64,000 bases of DNA, taken from Maritimibacter sp. GTDB lineage: Bacteria; Pseudomonadota; Alphaproteobacteria; Rhodobacterales; Rhodobacteraceae. The position numbers and the translations under genes are program-made. Below the pieces are notes generated by a model that saw only the letters and a list, made by a program, of their open reading frames with translations, was not told the DNA's origin and searched no databases. This document shows positions 59,915 to 64,000 of the stretch, piece after piece. Positions within the stretch are counted from its first letter, which is position 1, and each line of letters opens with the position of its first letter. The DNA lies in NCBI GenBank assembly GCA_017792445.1, contig CP051232.1:620001-684000 (forward strand), given 5' to 3'.

Positions 59915-61975
59915 ATGACAGCAACCACCATCACGGTCGGACCCGGCACGTCCGCGTCCGAACTGCAGACCATCATCGACAACGCGCCCGCAAAAGCCAC
60001 GATCAAACTTGGCGCGGGAACCTTCACCTTCACCGAGACGGTGACGGTCACGCGCAACGACATCTCGCTGATCGGAGCGGGCAGTGGAGAAACGATCATC
60101 ATCGCCGACGAAAAGCTTGGCGACGATCCCGCGATCCAGGTCGGACACGATCTTCATTCGCCGGAGACGGTCGATACCTACAGCCTTGCTGCGTCGGCCT
60201 TGGCTGGCGACACGACGATCGAACTTGCAGAGGGGCACGACGTACAGGCCGGCGACTTCCTGTACCTGACGCAGGACAACACCGACGAACTGTTCGATGC
60301 CATCGGCGACGAGGAGTGGCGCAAGGACAAGGACCTGACGACGATCCTTGTCGAGGTCGCCTCGGTCGACGGCAACACGGTGACCCTGACCAGCGCACTG
60401 AACTTCGACTTCGACCCTGCGCTGACCGAGGTGCAGGAGCGCGTGATTGTCGAGGACGTCACAATCGGCGGCTTCACGGTTCAGGGCGGCTGGGGCGAAC
60501 CCGACGCCTCGGACTTCTCGAACACCATCGGGAACGCCAAGGGCGCGTCGATGATCCTTGTCGCCGGCACCAGCGGTACCGTCGTGACCGACATCGCAAT
60601 CGAGGACGCAGCCTCGCACGGGCTGACGCTGGCCGATTCCCGCGAAGTCACGGTGACCGGCCTGACGGTCGACGGCAGCCACAACAAGGGGACCGGCGGG
60701 AATGGCTATGGCGTCTGGATCCGCGACGTCTATGACAGCACGCTGAGCGGGCTCGAGATCACGGACACCCGCCACGCCGTGCTGTTCGCCAGCTATTCCA
60801 GCGCGACCGGCAACACCATCGAGGTCGACTACACCAACCGCGACATCAACTTCCATGGCGGGCTGGATCAGGACAACACCGTGACCGTCCACACCTCGCT
60901 CCGGACCGGAGACGAGGTCGGTTACATGGGCTCGACCCTGTTCTTCAACGAAGGCGAAAGCTATGGCGCGCCGACAGATCCGGACGCCAACACGGTCACC
61001 TTCGACTACGTCACCGGAACCGTGCGCGCGGACCTTGTCTATGCATCCGACGAAGGCGCGGTGATCGCCACCCGCAAGTCGGCGGACGTCGTCTATACCG
61101 GGGCGGGCGACGACAAGGTTTCGCTTGGGTCCGGTCATGACGTTCTGTACGCCTCCGGGGGGGATGACACGGTCTACGGCGGCAAGGGCGACGACACGGT
61201 CTATTTCGCGGGCAGCCTGGACGACTACACGACGTACCGGTCCGGGTCGGTTCTTGTGGTCAGCGGCGCCTATGGCGAGACACGCTTGGTCGACGTGGAC
61301 TACGTGGTGTTTGACGGCACGGAACTGGATGCCGATGCCGTGGGCACAACGGCCATGGCCATCGCGCCGGTGTTTCAGACCGAAGGCGGCGACGATTTCG
61401 CCGACCTGACCGGCAATCCGGGATGGGAACGGGAACACAGCGACGTCTCTGCCCTGATGGGCGCCAACCTGAACGCCCTCACCCTGACCGGCACCGGCGA
61501 GATCGACGCGGTCGGCAACGACATGCGCAATCACATGATGGGCAATGCGGCCGACAACCGGCTGGAGGGCGCGGGCGGCAATGACCGGATGCTTGGCATG
61601 CACGGCGACGACATCGTGCTTGGCGAAGCGGGCGACGACTTCCTGCACGGCGGCTATGGGGACGACACGCTGGTCGGCGGCGAGGGCAGCGACCTGCTGA
61701 CCGGCCATGCGGGGGCGGATACCTTCGTCGGGACCGAGGGCGAGAACGTCGTGCTGGACTTCGACCTGTCCGAGGGCGACCGGCTGGTGTTCAACTGTGA
61801 CCCCGAGGATCGCTTCGCCGAAGCGTTCGAGACCTTCCGCGAAGGCGGTACGCCCGGCGACGGCTTCACCTTTACCGAGACCACCTATGACAGCGCCGAC
61901 AGCCTGCTGATCACCTCGGCCCTTGGCGAACAGCTGCTGCTGGCCGGCGTCACGGCCGAAGAGCTGTACTACTGA
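59915..61975 (+). CDS. Secreted beta-helix protein with RTX calcium-binding repeats
   Basis: A 686-residue protein without an N-terminal signal. Residues about 1-370 read as a right-handed beta-helix of the pectate-lyase/mannuronan-epimerase fold (for example TIKLGAGTFTFTETVTVTRN, then NGYGVWIRDVYDSTLSG). Glycine-aspartate RTX nonapeptides occur in two blocks, about 395-430 (GGDDTVYGGKGDD) and 548-605 (GGNDRMLGMHGDD, GGYGDDTLVGG). The C-terminus resembles type I secretion signals. The YGFDPH active-site motif of AlgE epimerases is not present. Probably an extracellular polysaccharide-acting or matrix protein, close to the alg operon. Confidence 0.8.
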   Translation: MTATTITVGPGTSASELQTIIDNAPAKATIKLGAGTFTFTETVTVTRNDISLIGAGSGETIIIADEKLGDDPAIQVGHDLHSPETVDTYSLAASALAGDTTIELAEGHDVQAGDFLYLTQDNTDELFDAIGDEEWRKDKDLTTILVEVASVDGNTVTLTSALNFDFDPALTEVQERVIVEDVTIGGFTVQGGWGEPDASDFSNTIGNAKGASMILVAGTSGTVVTDIAIEDAASHGLTLADSREVTVTGLTVDGSHNKGTGGNGYGVWIRDVYDSTLSGLEITDTRHAVLFASYSSATGNTIEVDYTNRDINFHGGLDQDNTVTVHTSLRTGDEVGYMGSTLFFNEGESYGAPTDPDANTVTFDYVTGTVRADLVYASDEGAVIATRKSADVVYTGAGDDKVSLGSGHDVLYASGGDDTVYGGKGDDTVYFAGSLDDYTTYRSGSVLVVSGAYGETRLVDVDYVVFDGTELDADAVGTTAMAIAPVFQTEGGDDFADLTGNPGWEREHSDVSALMGANLNALTLTGTGEIDAVGNDMRNHMMGNAADNRLEGAGGNDRMLGMHGDDIVLGEAGDDFLHGGYGDDTLVGGEGSDLLTGHAGADTFVGTEGENVVLDFDLSEGDRLVFNCDPEDRFAEAFETFREGGTPGDGFTFTETTYDSADSLLITSALGEQLLLAGVTAEELYY

Positions 61976-62037
61976 CCCCTTGCGCCGGCGGCCCTGCCGG
62001 CGCAGCCTCCGCCGGACACGACCGGCAAGAGGCCAGA

Positions 62038-62670
62038 ATGACCGACTTCCTCCGGAACGGCCCCGAAGACGCGCCGCTGACCGTCCTGCTGGCGCATGGC
62101 GCGGGCGCCGCGATGGACGCGCCCGCGATGACCGCCGCTGCCGAGGCGCTGGCGGCGCAGGGCCTTGCCGTGGCCCGGTTCGAGTTCGCCTACATGGCCG
62201 CCCGGCGGACCGGCGGCAGCCGCAAACCCCCTCCCCGCGCCGACAAGCTGCTGGACGAATACCGTGCCGCCGTCGCCGCCCTGCCGCCCGGCCCCCTGAT
62301 CATCGGCGGCAAGTCGATGGGTGGCCGTGTCGCGACGATGCTGGCCGACGAGCTGCATGCAGCCGGGCGCATTCTCGGCGTCCTGTGTCTTGGCTATCCG
62401 TTTCATCCCCCCGGCAAGCCCGAGACCCTGCGCACCGCGCATATGGAAACGCCGTCCTGTCCCGCCCTGATCGCGCAGGGCACCCGCGACCCCTTTGGCA
62501 CCAGGGACGAAGTGCCCGGCTACCCGCTTTCGCCCACGATCGAGATCCTGTGGCTGGATGACGGGGACCACGACCTGAAGCCCCGCAAGCGCGTGACCGG
62601 GCTGACTGCCGCGGACCACATGGCCACCATGGCATCGCGTGCGGCGGGCTGGGCCAAGGGGCTGATGTAA
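62038..62670 (+). CDS. Alpha/beta hydrolase (KANL3/Tex30-like)
   Basis: A cytoplasmic hydrolase of 210 residues. It has the oxyanion turn LAHGAGAAMD (19-28), the nucleophile elbow GGKSMGG with Ser93, a late Asp in GTRDPFG and the His in DDGDHDL. GKSMGGR and HGAG are typical of the small KANL3/Tex30 branch, whose bacterial substrates are largely unknown. It follows the RTX gene by 62 bases and is closed by a strong terminator at 62691-62720. Confidence 0.85.
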   Translation: MTDFLRNGPEDAPLTVLLAHGAGAAMDAPAMTAAAEALAAQGLAVARFEFAYMAARRTGGSRKPPPRADKLLDEYRAAVAALPPGPLIIGGKSMGGRVATMLADELHAAGRILGVLCLGYPFHPPGKPETLRTAHMETPSCPALIAQGTRDPFGTRDEVPGYPLSPTIEILWLDDGDHDLKPRKRVTGLTAADHMATMASRAAGWAKGLM

Positions 62671-62690
62671 CGGCTCAACCTGAAAAAGAT

Positions 62691-62720
62691 GGCCGGGGAC
62701 GGCTTCCAGCGTCCCCGGCC
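62691..62720 (+). terminator. Terminator after the alpha/beta hydrolase gene
   Basis: Perfect 11-bp inverted repeat GGCCGGGGACG (62691-62701) / CGTCCCCGGCC (62710-62720) with an 8-base loop, 20 bases after the stop codon and followed by GTCGACCCTCTTT. Confidence 0.75.
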
Positions 62721-63066
62721 GTCGACCCTCTTTCCTGCCAGGGCTAGCGGGCCAACATCCCTTTCACGTTCGACCCGGCGGCTCGGAGCACATCCCGAAA
62801 CGCCCGCATCGTTACGTTATAACATACCCCACGTTCTGACATGCTCCCTGCCCTCCCGCAACCCCTCTTGCGCGCCACCACGTCCTTCGCCCCAAAGGTC
62901 TCCGCCCTTGCCGGGAAGGGCATCGAAAGGCTTCTTCGGTCTTCAAATATCCCCGCCGGAGGCACGCCCCGAAGGGGCGTTCGCTGCCCCCTTGCCAAAC
63001 CGCGCGCACCTTCGCACGATGTGCCGACGCTCTGACGGAATTTGAAGGACAAGGGGCCGCCGCCCG
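62721..63066. other. Gene-free region before the SorC-family regulator
   Basis: It holds the palindrome GTTATAAC (62816-62823) inside an A/T-rich patch, a candidate operator or promoter element, and a hairpin ACGCCCC-GAA-GGGGCGT (62964-62980). Just before the hairpin is CTTCAAATATCCCCGCCGGA, which I recall as a frequent intergenic sequence in Rhodobacterales. No credible gene is seen. Confidence 0.4.
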
Positions 63067-64000
63067 ATGGCATCGACCGAGCGACGACTGGACGACGCGG
63101 CCCGCGCCGCCTGGCTGGCCTATGTCGGCGGGCTGAAGCAGGACGAGATCGCGCAGATCATGGGGATCTCGCGGCAGTCCGCCCAACGCCTCGTGTCGCA
63201 GGCGCTGTCGGCGGGGCTGGTGAAGGTCCGCATCGACCATCCCATCGCGCGCTGTCTCGAACTGGCCCGTGTCCTGCGCGACGCTTACGGGCTGGAGACC
63301 TGCGAAGTCGTGCCGTCGCTTCATTCGGTCGAGGACTCGGGCGTCGCCGTCAGCCACGCCACCGGCGATCACCTCGAGCGCTGGTTGTCGCGCGATGAAC
63401 CGACGATCATCGGTCTCGGTACCGGGCGGACGCTGCGCGCGGCCGTGGAGCATCTGCCGCATCTCGACTGCCCGCAACACCGGATCGTCTCGCTGACGGG
63501 CAACGTGACGCAGGACGGCTCGACGGCCTATTACAACGTGCTGTTCACCATCGCCGACAAGGTGTCCGCGCCGACATTCCCGATTCCGCTGCCGGTGATC
63601 GCGGCCTCGCGCGAAGAGCGCGACGCGCTTCTGAGCCAGAAGATGATCCGCGCGCCGCGCGACCTGTCGGCGCGCACCGACGTACGGTTCGTGGGCGTCG
63701 GGCCGATCACCGAGACCGCGCCGCTGGTCATCGACGGGTTCATCACCCGCGAAGAACAGAAGCGGTTGCGCGACAAGGGCGCTGCGGGCGAGATCGTGGG
63801 CTACGTCTATGACGCGAACGGGCGGCTTCTGGACGACGAAATCAACGACCGGGTCAGCAGCGCCGACCTTGGCCCCGACCCTGGTTTCCCGACCATCGCC
63901 GCCGCGAACGGCCCCGAGAAAGTGGGCGCGATTCGAGCCGCGCTGACGGGGAAACTGGTGAACGGCCTTATCACGGACGAGGACACGGCGGTTGCGCTAA
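63067..64000 (+). CDS. SorC/DeoR-type sugar-binding transcriptional regulator, partial
   Basis: At least 311 residues, open to the right edge. The N-terminal helix-turn-helix is AWLAYVGGLKQDEIAQIMGI, then SRQSAQRLVSQALSAGLV (about 14-52); the remainder is the sugar-phosphate isomerase-like effector domain (IIGLGTGRTLRAA, later VGVGPITETAPLV). Family length is about 315-320, so only a few residues are missing. Such regulators in Rhodobacter (SmoC) precede polyol importer genes, which may lie beyond the window; that is inference. Confidence 0.88.
   Translation, partial: MASTERRLDDAARAAWLAYVGGLKQDEIAQIMGISRQSAQRLVSQALSAGLVKVRIDHPIARCLELARVLRDAYGLETCEVVPSLHSVEDSGVAVSHATGDHLERWLSRDEPTIIGLGTGRTLRAAVEHLPHLDCPQHRIVSLTGNVTQDGSTAYYNVLFTIADKVSAPTFPIPLPVIAASREERDALLSQKMIRAPRDLSARTDVRFVGVGPITETAPLVIDGFITREEQKRLRDKGAAGEIVGYVYDANGRLLDDEINDRVSSADLGPDPGFPTIAAANGPEKVGAIRAALTGKLVNGLITDEDTAVAL

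Noticed and set aside
61099..61720. Repetitive GGC/GAC pattern considered as a DNA repeat or CRISPR-like array
   Set aside because: The periodicity is coding, from RTX nonapeptides; there are no conserved direct repeats with unique spacers.

Overview
The window reads as chromosomal DNA of a high-GC alphaproteobacterium, most likely Rhodobacterales (Roseobacter group). Evidence: G+C-rich codons throughout, ABC importers everywhere, a ChvE-GguAB-type sugar importer with a GbpR-type LysR regulator, a MocE-type Rieske ferredoxin, and a SorC-type sugar regulator at the right edge. I see no phage, transposase, CRISPR array or rRNA. One tRNA-Gly(TCC) lies at 10118-10192. Names rest on motifs and remembered family sequences; no search was run.

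Left part (1-10 kb): a peptide-type ABC importer (binding protein, hairpin, two permeases, ATPase running off the left edge), an FNR-like flavin reductase, an unrecognised secreted protein, an acyl-CoA synthetase and an ABC exporter.

10.5-18.6 kb, minus strand: one nine-gene operon with a complete branched-chain-type ABC importer, a cytochrome P450 close to CYP199A, its [2Fe-2S] ferredoxin and FAD reductase, and a MarR regulator. The P450 keeps the residues that bind the carboxylate of para-substituted benzoates, so the operon looks like a self-contained uptake and oxidative demethylation (or hydroxylation) unit for an aromatic acid. 18.8-22.6 kb holds an iron/phosphonate-type importer whose ATPase gene faces the other two genes.

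22.7-31.4 kb: ChvE-GguA-GguB importer, L-arabinonate dehydratase, sugar 1-dehydrogenase and a DapA-family enzyme, divergent from gbpR. This is a non-phosphorylative L-arabinose/D-galactose pathway. 31.4-40.7 kb: a Rieske ferredoxin, an AraC regulator, and a divergent operon of two aldehyde dehydrogenases flanking a second branched-chain-type importer, plausibly for aromatic aldehydes. A flotillin follows.

42.3-58.5 kb: a twelve-gene alginate-type exopolysaccharide operon (algD-8-44-A-G-I-J-orf-X-F-K-L), preceded by a structured leader and an orphan NarL/FixJ-type regulator. Precursor synthesis (AlgD and the pyrophosphorylase half of AlgA), polymerisation (Alg8) and O-acetylation (AlgI, J, X, F) look intact. 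The AlgG epimerase, AlgL lyase, the isomerase half of AlgA and the c-di-GMP site of Alg44 all appear to have lost their hallmark residues, and no AlgE porin is present. This is the most interesting system in the window: a probable non-canonical acetylated uronate polymer. A secreted beta-helix/RTX protein lies just beyond the regulator. The right end has an alpha/beta hydrolase and a partial SorC-family regulator.
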